Assembly (NCBI GenBank): GCA_030762175.1
Contig: CM060831.1
Location: 28,407,001 to 28,471,000 of the forward strand
DNA length: 64,000 nucleotides
Direction: 5' to 3'
Source: Metallyticus violacea
Lineage: Eukaryota > Arthropoda > Insecta > Mantodea > Metallyticidae
Positions 34,290-45,780 of this stretch are shown piece after piece. The translations under genes and the position numbers were made by a program. Positions within the stretch are counted from its first letter, which is position 1, and every line of letters begins with the position of its first letter. A model generated the notes under the pieces. It did no database searches and had not been told where the DNA came from. It worked only from the letters and a program-made list of their open reading frames with translations.

Positions 34290-36480
34290 TGTTTTCTTCT
34301 ACTTTAGTTACTCTATATTACCCAAGGGAGATGAGTATTTTCCTTAAAAAGCTTGAGAAACTTTTAACTTTCTTCATTAGTCCTAAGCAGAAACATTTTC
34401 ATATTGTAATTGGTGATGATTTAAATTCACATTTAACAGAAGAAAAGATAAACTTAGTATAATAGAATTAAAAACATCTTTAGTTAGTTTAATTTCACCT
34501 GTATGCATTAAAAACCAATCAGAGGCCCAGCCTGTTTAGATAGCATTTCCATTAATATAAATCAATCTTATATAACATGTGAAAGTAGTCTTCCCATTCT
34601 TGGATTAGGATTTAGTTTTGCTTGAGGTCAAAAATTGAAAAACAAACAGTTATTTGCCTACAAAAGCTAAGATTGCATTATCAAGACTAATAAACTGATG
34701 AGAAAATAACTCTCTTAAGGAATTCATTATGTAATATCGAATGGAAAGACTAGCTATGTTCATTAATACCTTTGAGATGTGTATCTCCCCCCAAAAAATG
34801 TAAGATTAATAATACAGTCAACAGAAATTATGTTCCCAAAAAGGATAAAAATGTTTTATACTCCCCAGTTAGCAAATATGAAACAAAAGGTATTGCTGTA
34901 TTTAGACTTATTTTGGAGAGGTAAATCAGATAGTGCCAAGCTAGCTTAGCTTACATGATGATCAGGAAGGAATGCAAACAGACCACAAATGAAACTAAAA
35001 ACTAATGATTTTTTTTTTTTGTAAACTTGGTTGAAAAAATTGGCTGTAACATACTAAAACTAAAAATAACTGGCTCTGAATTAATTGAATATCATAGCAC
35101 AATATATTGGTCATGTATACTCAGTTTTATAATTATCTGGGTCAAACTAACACAATTAGTAATCACAGTTGGGTTTTAGAAAGCATAGGTCCATTGTGGA
35201 TACCATAGTCTTTCTCATTAAAAAAGTAATCATTGCTTTTGAAAATAACAATCTGGCTTAGGCCACCTTTTGTGACCTCAGCAAAGTGTTTGACTGTGTA
35301 AATATGCTCATCTAGCATATAAACTAAAGTTCTATGGTATAAGTGGTATAGCCCTGAAACTTTTCATATCATACATTAAAAATTATAAGCAGATTATGCA
35401 TGTAGGAAATGAGAAGTCAAAAATGGCAGATTTAAAATATGGGGTTCTTCAATGTACTACTCTTGGAATCTTGCTATTTTCATTATTATCAATGATTTAC
35501 CATCCTTCATAACCACACATACATACTATTATTCAGGTGATACCATCTTTTTTAACACTAGTTCAGATTATCATAACCTTAAAATAATAACTAAATCGCT
35601 GTGACTCGATCTGATATATAGTTTAGAGCTAATGGCTTTTCACTTAGTAAAATAAAACTCAGAAACTTATATTTAGTTTAAAAGGCATTCCATTAGATAT
35701 AAGTTCAGCAAGTGTAAAGTTTTTGGGTGTAGTAAAGGACAAAAAAAATTATCAAAGGCACCACATATTAATTATATTACTGCAAAGCTCTCTAGAGTTA
35801 TATTTAATTAGGAATTTGAAAAATCATATACCTGATACATATGTAAGATCTGCATATTTTGCTTTTTTCACAGCATAATCGTACGGTATCTTATTATAGG
35901 GAAGCAGTAGTCATGTAACTGATATGTTCTACTGCAGAAAAAGATAATATGTATTATATCAAACTCTGACATGCTTGAACACTGTAAACCTTTGTTTGTT
36001 AAATAAAGAATAATGACTGTTATAAACCTATATATTATACAGCATTTATGTAAAAACAACTTATCCTTTCAGCAATATAGACAGAACATACATAATTATA
36101 ATACAATTACCAACATAACATTGATTTTATAAGTCATTAAACAGTTTTGAAGTATTAAGCATAAAAATGTATATAGTTTACCTTTAAATTTTGTGAAATT
36201 ATCAGATAAAAAATTTAAACATAAATTTACTTTATGACTGGTTCATTGTAACTAATTATTCAGTACAAGAGTATTTTGAGCATATAATGTAGATTTGCAG
36301 TTTCCCCTTTTATCTCTTACTGTGCATGCATTTCCACCATCTTTCTTCTTACTATATGCTTGTCTGTTCTATTTGTATATTTTATTTTGTATTGCCATTA
36401 TATTTTGCTGTGTGTATACTTACATACAATTTGACATTGTCTACTGCTCTGAGAAGCTAACAATAAAATGAAATTTAAAA
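34290..36480 (+). mobile_element. LINE relic (CR1/Jockey-like), endonuclease to 3' end
   Basis: In order on the plus strand: HIVIGDDLNSHL near 34400 (the GD(F)N motif of an AP-type endonuclease); RT blocks STVDTIVFLIKKVIIAFENN and ATFCDLSKVFDCV near 35190-35300; YGVLQCTTLGILLF (GV.QGS.LGPLLF type) near 35440; YSGDTIFF at the YADD position; then a 3' UTR ending AACAATAAAATG. All frames are broken. The span matches a nearly full ORF2. Confidence 0.65.
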
Positions 36481-36484
36481 CTGA

Positions 36485-36615
36485 TTTTGTGTTGAACTAA
36501 CACAGTGAAGCAACTAATATATTCTTAATTAGCTGGTGAGTCAATCTGATACTCTTATGCTTCACTTACCATTGAATTATACAGAACATGTTTCATAGGC
36601 CTTTGCCTGCATCAC
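36485..36615 (-). mobile_element. PLE terminus with 5'-cut hammerhead
   Basis: On the minus strand the segment reads TGATGCAGGC-AAAG-GCCTAT-GAAACATGTTCTG, then GTAAGTGAAGCATAAGAG and the tail TTGCTTCACTGTGTTAGTTC. The CU of CUGAUGA and stem I 5' strand are lost at 36613. It sits between the LINE tail and an hAT-like relic. No clear target duplication was found. Confidence 0.65.
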
Positions 36616-36619
36616 GTGA

Positions 36620-37800
36620 GAAGAAAGCAATGATGTCAAACTGGTGTCAAGAATTGCAACACATAAACATTAGTTATTAAAAACATAGTAAAAATTATCA
36701 AGAACAAAAAAACGTTTGGATCATTTAGGTAGCAGGTTGATACAGTTTTCTAAAAACCTGCGTCAGGCTATTCTAGCATCTGATATTCCTCTCTTTAAAC
36801 TCAGTAACCCAACACTGATTTTCTTCAGAAATATACCCAAGAACATGTACCAGATGAAAATACTTTATGTAAAACATATGTAAAATGGTGTTATGAGAGT
36901 GTAATTTCAAATATTCAGCTTAGGAATCAATATGTGTGTGTGAAAGCTGACAAAACAACAGACTCTGAAGGCATTTAATAGTTGGAGTATTTTGTAAAGA
37001 ACAGCCAACAATACCATCCATATCTTATTAACTTTGCAGAGTTAGAAGTTACAACACAACAACCAGTTTTTCATTGACTGAATGAAAATGTTGTGCCTGT
37101 ACATATTCAATACAACAGCATGCTCCACAGCAAGTTATACAGTTAAATAAGATTTAATATTGCAAGGTATTTTTTTCCCTTTTATGACTCACTAAACACG
37201 TTTTGCACATGAACTTCATTGTACAGCCGAGACCACTCAGTTATGTTTCCCATTAGTTGATAAGTTAGTGTCTTCCAATAAGAAAGGGTTTTCAAAGGCT
37301 CCTTCTAGAACTCAAATATTTAGAACAATAGCACCAGAGTTCCTACATCACCAGACCCAATTTTAATCTGTTGAGGGATTTAGCTTGAGGCTGTTCTATG
37401 TATTCAGAACATCTTTCTCAAATTAAAGAAGTCATAAGTTCTTTAGATTCCAATGAGGCAACCTTTAATGAATTAGCCCAAAAAACTATGTCAAGACAAT
37501 AAATAGGTGACCTTGTTAAATATAACATTTAATTTCATGCTGGAAGCAATGCAGTAAAGCGACTATGATGTTCTTAATTATCTAGTGAGTCAATATGATA
37601 ATCTTATGCTCCACTTACTGTTGAATTATGCAAAACCAGTTAAACTAGGTGACCTTGTGTTGCATTTCAGTTGTGATTTTTAACGAACATCAGTAAAGTT
37701 TGTAATTTAATAAATGATATTGGAGCTTGTGTTATTTCTGAAATTATTAGAAAGCTGTATGTGGATGAAATGCCATTATAGATTTTGTTTCCACTGCTCC
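36620..37800 (+). mobile_element. hAT-like transposase relic (DUF659 / CGGBP1-like type)
   Basis: The plus-strand frames read NQYVCVKADKTTDSEG (catalytic D of the DETTD/D.TTDS block), LINFAELEVTTQQ, HFAHELHCTAET (ALH region), FPLVDKLVSSNKKGFSKAPSR and QKTMSRQ..GDLV. The order fits the CGGBP1-like hAT transposases widespread in insects. Frames are interrupted. A mini-PLE sits in the GDLV codons at 37517-37645. Confidence 0.55.
37517..37645 (-). mobile_element. Mini-PLE insertion, 129 bp, with 13-bp target duplication
   Basis: The exact 13-mer TAGGTGACCTTGT occurs at 37504-37516 and 37646-37658. On the minus strand the insert begins just before the ribozyme cleavage region (GGTTTTGCATAATTCAAC) and runs to TGAAATTAAATGTTATATTTA. 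It matches the terminus of the full PLE at 47620-47738 almost throughout. It interrupts the hAT-like frame, so it is younger than that relic. Confidence 0.9.
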
Positions 37801-38049
37801 ACATAGTTTTACAGCATTGTTTAGGCCAATTTTCAGTTCATCTGTAATTGAGGTTCTTTCACCATCATATTTTATAATTGGTTATGTGTACATTTTCTAG
37901 GTGATGCTGATTGTTCCTTGTGCATTTTCCCATTCAGACATTTCATTAAAATTTTCCCTTTTAATTTGTTATTTGTATATATACATCTAATAATTTACTT
38001 TATACATTCCTCTTTGAATTATTTTAATTGTCTAATTTTAGTTCAAAAT

Positions 38050-39290
38050 CAATATTTATATGTCACAATGTAAAATCAAAGATAAAAATAGTATTTAAAA
38101 AAGGTTAAAAATTAAGAAAAGATGAGAGATGGTTTATAAAGAGAGACCCAATAGAGGTAATGAAAGAATTTGATTATTTGGGGATGAGATATATGAGTAA
38201 TGGAAAATGGTGCATTCTAAATGTGCGCAAGCCAAAGGTAAATTAGCTATGAAAGCGGTCAGAATAAGTTCATAAGTTCCTACATTGCCAATGAAATGAC
38301 TAGAAAGACTATATGAGGCTGTGGTTAAATCAAAGATTATATATTCAGTAAAAATTTGAGGAGTGTCAAAGGGGTAGGCAAAGGTTAATGTAGTACATAG
38401 AATGTTTTGTAGAGAAATTTTGGGGTTACCAAAAGTTCACTGAGGGGAATGAGTTTTGCAGAACTAGAAACAGTATGAAGAAAAGGTATAATAGTGAAGA
38501 GAATCTTGAAATTTTTGCACAGATGCTTAAAATTAGATAATAACAATATATTAAAAGAATATCTTAAGTACCAAAGAGATGTACTAGAAAGAGAGATTTG
38601 GTTTAGGGAAGTGAGGAAACTATTAGAAGAAATTGGAATGGGGGATGTGTGGTGAATGGGTGAAAGTAATGTCAGTGGAATTTGGAAAAAAGTGAGTCAG
38701 AGGATAGAAGATACAGAGAAGCAAGAGATTTGGGCTAGATGTGAGGATAAAAGTTCTTTGTCTTTGTATAAAACAGTTCAAAGAAATTGGGGACAGAAGA
38801 AATATATAGATAATTGTGATCAATTTGGCAGAATAAGTCTTGCATGGATATGTACAGCATATTATTTCTAAAAGGATTTAAAACAAATTTTAAAGAAGGA
38901 TGTATTAGGTGTGAAAAAGTGGAAAATGCATTCCATTGTCTAATAAAATGTGAAAAAATAAAAAGGTAAAGGGATAGTATCTGAGATGAAAAATGGGACA
39001 AAGTATGAGATATAGTGGCAATCAAAACACTGTCAGATATGAAGGTAGAGAAAATAAACATGAATGGGGAATTGTTAGGAAAAGTAAGGGATAAGTGAAG
39101 AGAAAGTAAAAGAAAGGAGCTTGAGGGCACACAGTTGTGAAAATGGTAATTTATTTTAGGGTTTTTTTTACCATACACATAAACTGGCACTTAGGTGTGA
39201 GAGAACCTTAGTTTTGAAATTGCTAAATTCTTTGATTTTTGTTTATATAAATTTAATTGTAATATTGTTTGCTGAAATAAAAATTCATTG
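38050..39290 (+). mobile_element. LINE ORF2 C-terminal relic
   Basis: The frames read EFDYLGMRYMSNGKW (FXYLG after the RT core), REIWFREVRKLLEEIGMGD, SLSLYKTVQRNWGQKKYIDN and later CIRCEKVENAFH-like sequence. This parallels 49100-49860. It ends with GCTGAAATAAAAATTCATTG. Many stops. Confidence 0.6.
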
Positions 39291-39473
39291 ATTCATTTTT
39301 CATGTCACAATAAAAAGAACTGGTATTCTATTTTGCAGGTACTCATTTCCATGAGTAGTTCTGTGGCCACACCTAAAGAGAATTTTATTACTATTTGTCC
39401 CAGCATTTTGTTTGATTTAATAATGTTTTTTTTTTTCCCCTGCAGTCCATATAAGCAAACATACCAGTTTTTT

Positions 39474-39647
39474 CAATATTAATTCAATTCGGAATCGAAC
39501 ACAGTGAAACATGCATTAATAATCTCTTTCTGAGTCGAAATATTTAGAACACTCTTATGGACATGTTTAGTGGAACATTGTCCTGAGTAAAATTCATATA
39601 AGTGAAACCATAAAGTGTGTTCTAAATATTTCGACTCAGAAGAGATT
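39474..39647 (-). mobile_element. Hammerhead-hairpin mini-retroposon, 174 bp
   Basis: Inverted arms of about 42 bp (TAATCTCTTTCTGAGTCG at left, its complement ending at 39647) surround a loop with a decayed ribozyme. The tail TTCACTGTGTTCGATTCC lies at the left end, so the element reads on the minus strand. The flanks ATACCAGTTTTTT (39461-39473) and ATACCAGGTTTTA (39648-39660) agree at 11 of 13 positions. Confidence 0.8.
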
Positions 39648-39660
39648 ATACCAGGTTTTA

Positions 39661-40439
39661 TTTATTTTATTGATCTTAACCTCTCTTTAGGATCAGTTAT
39701 ATACACACAAAAAAGAAGGACTGGGAACAACTCCTTGAGGGAGTTCACCTTTGTTTGCTTATAATTTGAGATTCTATTGGCATACTGAACAGCTTCATTC
39801 TTTCGGACATTTTTTCACCTATTATTACAGTACTGTTGATGCTTAAATGTTTCAGTTTGGTAGAAGCATAGTTTTACAGAGTGAGTAATAGGCCTTCTTA
39901 AAACTCAATGAGGATAGATTCTGATATTTAGTTGAATATTTTAACTTCACTAGCATTTTAATTGTTTGGACATGTTCTGAATGCCATTGCATCCATCCTT
40001 AGCTACCTTCTCGAATTGTTGTTTCATCATCTTTTCTCCCTCTTGTGGTTAGTGAAATTCTAGTGTTAAAAATATCCAAATTTCAAATAACTTCACTGTT
40101 AAGAATACTCCTAAGCAATAAATGTATTCAATAAGGATAGTTAAAACATTCTTCTTCCTAATGAAACATGGACTTTATCTGGCATAATTTTAAGAAGAAG
40201 TAGATTCTAAATTTATTTTATGGTATTAAAATGATTGTGTGTACCTTAGATACCTTTTTATTATCGTGTACCCAGGATGGCATATATATTTCTTCAATTA
40301 TTACTCAAATTCTATTTTTGAGAATGAATGTGCTCCTGTTATTTCCTAATTTCTTAATTTATTATTTTTATCTATGAATAATATATTACATCTAAATGCA
40401 TAAAAATACTTCCAGTATTTGGTAATATATGCTCATTAA
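39661..40439. other. Unassigned intron sequence
   Basis: A possible minus-strand LINE RT scrap (GELPQGVVPSPSF near 39735-39755, resembling G.PQGSVLSPLLF) is too short to call. Nothing else was recognised. Confidence 0.35.
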
Positions 40440-40440
40440 C

Positions 40441-40509
<69 letters not shown>
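40440..40509 (+). repeat. (TAA)n microsatellite, about 70 bp
   Basis: An uninterrupted run of ATA/TAA triplets. It abuts the SINE-like element at 40512-40735 and may be that element's tail. Poly-I and poly-Y frames here are artefacts. Confidence 0.95.
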
Positions 40510-40511
40510 GT

Positions 40512-40735
40512 TGAAAACAACATAATCTGTATTTTGAACAGACCAGGTGCACCAGACCAGACACAGACACAATGGCTGGTCTCTATGGCATTACATGTGG
40601 CCACTACCTATTATGCCACACTTAGATAACAAAAAGCACATTAAAATCCATCCATTCTCAAGGTAGGACTTAAATCTGTGACCTCAAGCAACCAATTACT
40701 TGTGAGTACGGCCAGCTTTGGCAATATATTTTTTG
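40512..40735 (-). mobile_element. tRNA-derived SINE with (TTA)n tail
   Basis: On the minus strand a tRNA-like head occurs near 40735-40660 (GGTTGCTTGAGG, then B-box-like AGATTTAAGTCC). A body with GTGGCCACATGTAATGCC and CTGGTCTGGTGCACCTGG follows, then the triplet repeat. Confidence 0.5.
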
Positions 40736-40973
40736 GCCCAATGAATTTAAACTGTTTAAGCTGCCACAAGAACACAAAACTGGATTTTAATGTAAATAAT
40801 AAATATGGAGCCAAATAGCCCCAATTTTTAATTTAAAAAAAAAGCCATGAAAATGAAGTAAATATTTAAATGCTGAAAGCATTATCAACAAAACTGAAGT
40901 CAGATGTGGATATTTTCAAATTCTGTATCTACTAAAACTGCCTACATACTGTTAATTAACTAGTGTTACTTAC

Positions 40974-41044
40974 TTGAGGGACTACTGCGCTGAATGGGAG
41001 AATAGGATGATGATCTATGGGAAGGTGTTGGAGAAACTGGAGCA
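40974..41044 (-). CDS. PPP4R4: PPP4R4-like protein, internal exon (tail region)
   Basis: This 71-bp exon lies between TTGTGCAG and CAA|GTAAGT, phase 2 in and phase 1 out, compatible with both neighbouring exons. It encodes SAPVSPTPSHRSSSYSPIQ and RSSPS (about residues 215-239), with several Ser-Pro/Thr-Pro pairs. Without the phase chain it would not be recognisable as coding. Confidence 0.75.
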
Positions 41045-41289
41045 CTGCACAATGAAACAAAATATATTTAAGAACTAATGCAATAAATTTATCATTTAAT
41101 TATAAATTAGAAAACATTTTTCTGATTTAATAATGTATTTGCTTTCATTCCTTAAGTCAAAATAACTGCGCTTTCTAATTTATATGAGGATCATGCTGAA
41201 AGATTTGATTCTAAACTATTAGTCCAAATGACAATGATCTGTTTTCATTTAAGAGAACACGGTTTTTAAATTAGAAGTGTAATAATCTG

Positions 41290-41930
41290 CTTTTCCCTCT
41301 GGTGGCTTTCACAATTGGGTATGATAACTAAATCTCAGTGTTGAATCAGAATGAAACAATATGGAGTCTACTGTTTACTTTTGTACCATGACTTACTATG
41401 AATGAAAAAAAATATGAATGCAGAAGAATACTTCACTTCTGCATTCACAGAATTCTTCTTTAGTACATGTTTTTGGTCAGTCTATCCCTTCTGGAGTAAT
41501 GATTGGAAATTGGTTTCATGAATTTTCAAAAGGGTGACAGTCTCTCAAAGATGAAACTCATTCTGATTGTGACCCAAGAAAAATGTTGATGCTATGAGGA
41601 AAATAGTAGAAGAAAGATCTTCATCTTACATTCTGCGATATATAAGGGACTCTAAATATTGGATTAACAGCAGTGAAACCACTATTCACAATTATTTAGG
41701 CCTCACTAATAGATGTACATATTGGGTGCCACGTTCCTTGATAGAAGGGTAAAAAGATATAAGTGTGGATTGGTTCTGTTTTATGCTTTAGAAATTTGAT
41801 AGATGTGATGAAACACATGTGTATTATTATGATCCAAAAATGAAGAGCTGTTTTCTGTATGGTGCTTTTCTGAAGGTGAATCACTGTCCAAAGTCCTAAG
41901 GAGTCAGTGCTCCAAAAAGAAAATAATGAA
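41290..41930 (+). mobile_element. Mariner relic B, second copy (N-terminal half)
   Basis: Shared with the copy at 29757: the GGCTTTCAC start, RKIVEERSSSY, SSETTIHNYLGLTN and CTYWVPRSLIEG. GDETHVYYYDPKMKS follows uninterrupted. It stops near 41930 before the second catalytic Asp. Stops and frameshifts are present. Confidence 0.7.
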
Positions 41931-42077
41931 ATGTTTTTTTTCTTTTCTTTAATATCACCTGCAATTAGCTATCTTACTTTAACAATTTAAATTCTAAATT
42001 TATACAATGCTGAAATTATATTCTCTTGCCTATATTAATATTATAAAATGTACTATTATTTAAAATACCTATATAGT

Positions 42078-42201
42078 TTATTCTTTATTAGCTAGTGAGT
42101 CAATTTAATACTCTTATGCTTTACTATTGATTATACAGAACATGTTTCACAGGCTTTTGCTGACATCAGCTGTGAGTAAACACAAAATTATTTTTAAATT
42201 T
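42078..42201 (-). mobile_element. Mini-PLE insertion, 124 bp, with 14-bp target duplication
   Basis: AATACCTATATAGT (42064-42077) and AATACCTATACAGT (42202-42215) differ at one base. On the minus strand the insert holds CACAGCUGAUG, a shortened stem II, GAAACAUGUUCUGU and the terminus CATAAGAGTATTAAATTG. Two bases of the CUGAUGA/stem II junction are lost, so the ribozyme is probably dead. Confidence 0.85.
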
Positions 42202-42215
42202 AATACCTATACAGT

Positions 42216-42860
42216 GTCTAAATTTATTGATCTTATGTATCTAACAAAGCTATTTAAATGTTTTTTTAACTATTTCATTGTTGGTACTTGGCCATTTTCC
42301 ACTACTTGTTAGTACTTCAGTTCTTATAATCTGTCTTTTTGCATTTAATAGTTCATAATTCCATATAAGGTGATTTACAGACTGAATATCTTTGTTGCAC
42401 GAACAATTTGGATTATCAGATATTTTAAACCTATGAAAATTTGGTTTAGCTTTCCATGTCCAGTAAAGAATTAGTTATCCTACCATTCTTATTCATTAAA
42501 CACTCCCTTTGCCATTTATTTACACTATCTTTATTCACTATGTTTTTCATGCACTTTTGGGCACTTCCTTGCATGACTCTTGTAGATCCTTGTTGTGAGC
42601 CATGCCTTTTGCCAGTTAATCTGCTAACTCATTCCCAAAGATTCCACAGTGTGCTTTCACCCAGGTAAAGTGTATAGCCCATCCTTCCTTTTGTCTGCTC
42701 CATACTATGCTGTCTGATATCTTCAAGTAAGTTGTGTTTGTGAGGTTTTTTTAGTGAGTCCAGAGTTATTGTGCTGTCTGTGTGGATTGCTGCTATCTTA
42801 TCTTGTACAACATACATTCTCATGTGAAAGTTTTCAGCTACCAATGTGTGGGTGGCGGGC
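42216..42860 (-). mobile_element. LINE RNase H and C-terminal relic
   Basis: The minus frame reads KIAAIHTDSTITLDSLKKPH, the end of a LINE RNase H domain (TDS....D.L), then NLLEDIRQHS. Further left it is degraded to patches. RNase H places it in an I-like clade rather than CR1. It is interrupted downstream by the mini-PLE at 42078-42201. Confidence 0.6.
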
Positions 42861-43330
42861 GTCCAGTGAAATTTTCAGAATTTCTGAAAGTGTTCTTAAT
42901 GTAATTTAATGATCCTCTCTCATACTAGTTTCATTGTTGTTCTTTTGGTTTCCACTTGTGGCAGGTGTGCAAGTTGAGACATGTTCAGTTCTGCCTACAG
43001 CAAAATAGAGGTGACACAAGATGAACAATATGCTTTCTTCTCAACAAATCTTCCGCTAAGGTTGAAGGAATGTTATACGAGATCCATGGAGAGTTTGTTC
43101 TTTCCTATAGCACAACTAGAAGATGGTTTAAATTACTTAAAGAGGGCAGACAAATCAATTTCAAAGGAAGTTGGCATTCCAATTCATGCTCTAATGGAAG
43201 AAAACATTAACACCCCTCCTGTTTGTTACAGTGAGAGAGATTCCAGAAATTCTGAAAATTTCACTGGTGCCACCCATATATTCGGTAGATGAAAAGTTTC
43301 ACATGAGACATGTTTGTACATGGTTGGTTC
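42809..43330. repeat. Inverted repeat of about 95-bp arms with LINE sequence
   Basis: CCAGTGAAATTTTCAGAATTTCTG near 42870 (part of the minus-strand LINE) recurs as its complement near 43233-43258. The neighbouring CATGTGAAAGTTTTCAGC block likewise has its complement near 43290. About 330 bp of other sequence lies between. The right arm continues into a frame CTWLVPRLLISKQKKF that looks weakly mariner-like. Confidence 0.55.
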
Positions 43331-43423
43331 CAAGATTGCTGATTTCCAAACAAAAGAAATTCATGTCAAATTTGCATGCATTTGAAAATGATGTTACAGG
43401 AAGGTGTGAATTTTCTTACTATG

Positions 43424-43490
43424 AATGAACGAATGAATGAATGAATGAATGAATGAATGAATGAATGAATGAATGAATGAATGAATGAAT
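43424..43490 (+). repeat. (AATG)n microsatellite
   Basis: About 16 tandem tetranucleotide units between 43424 and 43490 with one CGAA variant near the start. Confidence 0.95.
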
Positions 43491-43605
43491 TAATTAATGC
43501 TTTATTTCTACATAATTCCCTTACATTGACTTTTACAAATTGTACAACTGTTCTTGGAGTGCATGTTAATTAAGGATCTTATACAATTACACCCTTGTTG
43601 TAGTC

Positions 43606-43892
43606 AGTCCTGGTGAAGTAATGGTAACCATACTTGCTTCTAAATCCAAGAGCACAGGTTCAAACTGGCCAGGGTTGATAGATTTTTTTAGGTGTAAAAA
43701 TCCTAAGTATGGCTTCCTTCCGAAGGGAAGTAAAGTCATGGGTCCCATGCCATACATTTATGGCACAAAAAAGAACCTCAAGCCTGAAAGAAGAGGCCTT
43801 TGAGCAAAATTTGTTGGCCATTTTACGCCCTCAATAGAATGGGATGCTGATGACCTGAGATGTTAAAGAGCGTCCATAAATAAATCAAATCA
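43606..43892 (+). mobile_element. tRNA-derived SINE (family 1)
   Basis: This is a diverged copy of 26518-26834: head TCCTGGTGAAGTAATGG, B box GGTTCAAACTGG, body CCTAAGTATGGCTTCCTTCC and end GCTGATGACCTGAGATGTT, followed by an AAAT-rich tail. Confidence 0.85.
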
Positions 43893-43929
43893 ACCCTGGT
43901 TGTATATATAATAGATCCTACTTTCCACT

Positions 43930-45750
43930 ATCTACCCCTTTCAATTTTATCTCTCTTCCTTTAATTTAATTACTTTCTTCCACCACTTCTCTCTTACCTT
44001 CCCTACACAGTTACCAAATTTTTAAAAAACTCCTTACTGCCATTTTCAAAAAAATTTAATATCAATATCAAAATTGCTATCTGTAAATTATCCCATTTCT
44101 AATCCATACTTTTTCTCTACATGTTTTGTTTCTGGACATTCAATTATAAAATATAAGCCCCTATCTATTTTCCACCTAATGAACACTTCCTTCTTCACTT
44201 TTAATCCAATTAGCTCTACTAATCCTGCTCTATCCCAAGCAAACCCCTCCCCTCCCCTTTTATTGTAATTATCATCCAGCTGACTCTGCTCTTCTCCTAC
44301 TTCAGCATTAAAATCTTGAATCTTGCATAATCACAAATTCGCCATCTAAGTACTTATTTTCTAATTCTTCTAAATTTTGCCTTCGCCCTTGTAATCCTTT
44401 CATCTGTTCCTGATCTTTTGGCACCATTTATTAAAAAAATATTCCCCAAGGGCAATGACACTACACTCCAACTTCTTGTCCCCTAAGCTGTATGCTCTTC
44501 AGCTGGAGCCGTCCCCCTTCCACTGCTGCCCACCATAGCATCTTTCTCACTGAACTGTTTCAGTGGACTTTCTCTCCTCATTGGTGACATCATCCTCTGT
44601 GTTTAGATGTTTGCTCCTACACACTCCTTCCTTCTCTGCTGTATGCCAGTCCCTTGGCTGAAGGTTGTTACCCATTCTTCTCTGGCCATAGTTCCTTGCA
44701 CTTGTAGCTGCCTCATTGGAATTCTGTCGATCTATGCATGCATTCCACACATAAAGCCCTTTTTCATCTCTTTTATCAATTCTGCTCTTGCTTCTCATTC
44801 TTTTTTCCCCTAATCATTTTCAATAAATATTCTTGTGCCTTTTAGTTTCCTGTTTTTTTTAAACATCTCAGGTCATCAGCGTCCCATTCAATTCAGGGCG
44901 TGAAACGGCCGACAAATTTTGCTCAGAGGCCTCTTCTTTCTGGTTTGAGGTTCTTTTTCGTGCCATAAATGTACGATATGGGACCCACACCTTTACTTCC
45001 CTTCTGAAGGAAGCCATACTTAGGATTTTTACGTCCAAAAAAAAATCCATCGATCCTGACTGGGTTTGTACCCGTGACCTTGGGTTTAGAAGGCAAGTAT
45101 GGTTACCACTATACCAAGTTTCCTGGTGCTAGCTAATACTTTCCATTTAAAATTCATTAGGACTAATTTAACTAATATGGTCTTGGTCTCCCATCCCTTT
45201 GTCCAATTCTCTAAGATTCTATATAACTTCCCATTTATCCAATTTAATGCTTAATTTTCCTTCAGTAATTTCTTCCACCCTTCCCATATCTTTTTCCCTC
45301 TTATTTCTTCCACTCCAAAAATCACTACATTCTGCTTCCTACTAGCATTGGCTGATTTCTCCAATTTAACTATTCTAATCCTGCATTCCCCTAACTGTTC
45401 TCCTAATTCTTCTTTGAGCTGTTCAATCTTTTGTTTTATATCTTCCATATTCTTCTCCATTTTCTCTTCTATTCTCACCTTCCTGCTTTTAATTTCCTTT
45501 ATATGTTCTGCTATTGACTTAAACATATCCTTCACTTCCTCCAATACTGGTCCTCGGTTTTGTTCTCTTCCCCAATTACTAACAGAACTACTAAAACTAG
45601 CACCTTCTATTGCCTGTAGTCCGGTTTCTTTTATTTGGACTTTTAAATTTTCATCTAATGAATAGCCCAATAATTGCTCTATACAACTGCAATGTGACAC
45701 CCATCTTTCCTGCACTCTCAAGCTTTCACTCTACATGTTCGTTCACTTTC
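43930..45750 (-). mobile_element. LINE relic: ORF1 plus 3' end, internally deleted
   Basis: At 45251-45721 the minus frame is a coiled-coil-rich ORF1 (VKDMFKSIAEHIKEIKSRKV ... KQKIEQLKEELGEQL), then SRKQNVVIFGVEE, the typical start of the RNA-binding part. After a SINE insertion the frame resumes near 44860 with LKGTRIFIEND (an L.GT.I...ND ORF1 block), then MRSKSRIDKRDEKG. Further left, ECPETKHVEKKYG near 44150 resembles an ORF2 C-terminus. Most of ORF2 is missing, so it is a deletion derivative. Confidence 0.6.
44863..45125 (-). mobile_element. tRNA-derived SINE (family 1), inserted in LINE ORF1
   Basis: The reverse copy of the family at 26518 and 43606, complete from AACATCTCAGGTCATCAGCG (3' end) to the tRNA-like head near 45118. 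AGTTTCCTG occurs on both sides, a likely 9-bp target duplication. It splits the LINE ORF1 frame. Confidence 0.85.
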
Positions 45751-45780
45751 TGCTCATGCAAGCCACTTAAGTTTCTTACT

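Noticed and set aside
40372..40629. Open frames rich in Ile or Tyr
   Set aside because: They read through a (TAA)n microsatellite next to a SINE.
43318..43428. Mariner-like frame CTWLVPRLLISKQKKF
   Set aside because: The resemblance is limited to a short stretch. It is not enough to call an element, so it is only noted in the inverted repeat entry.
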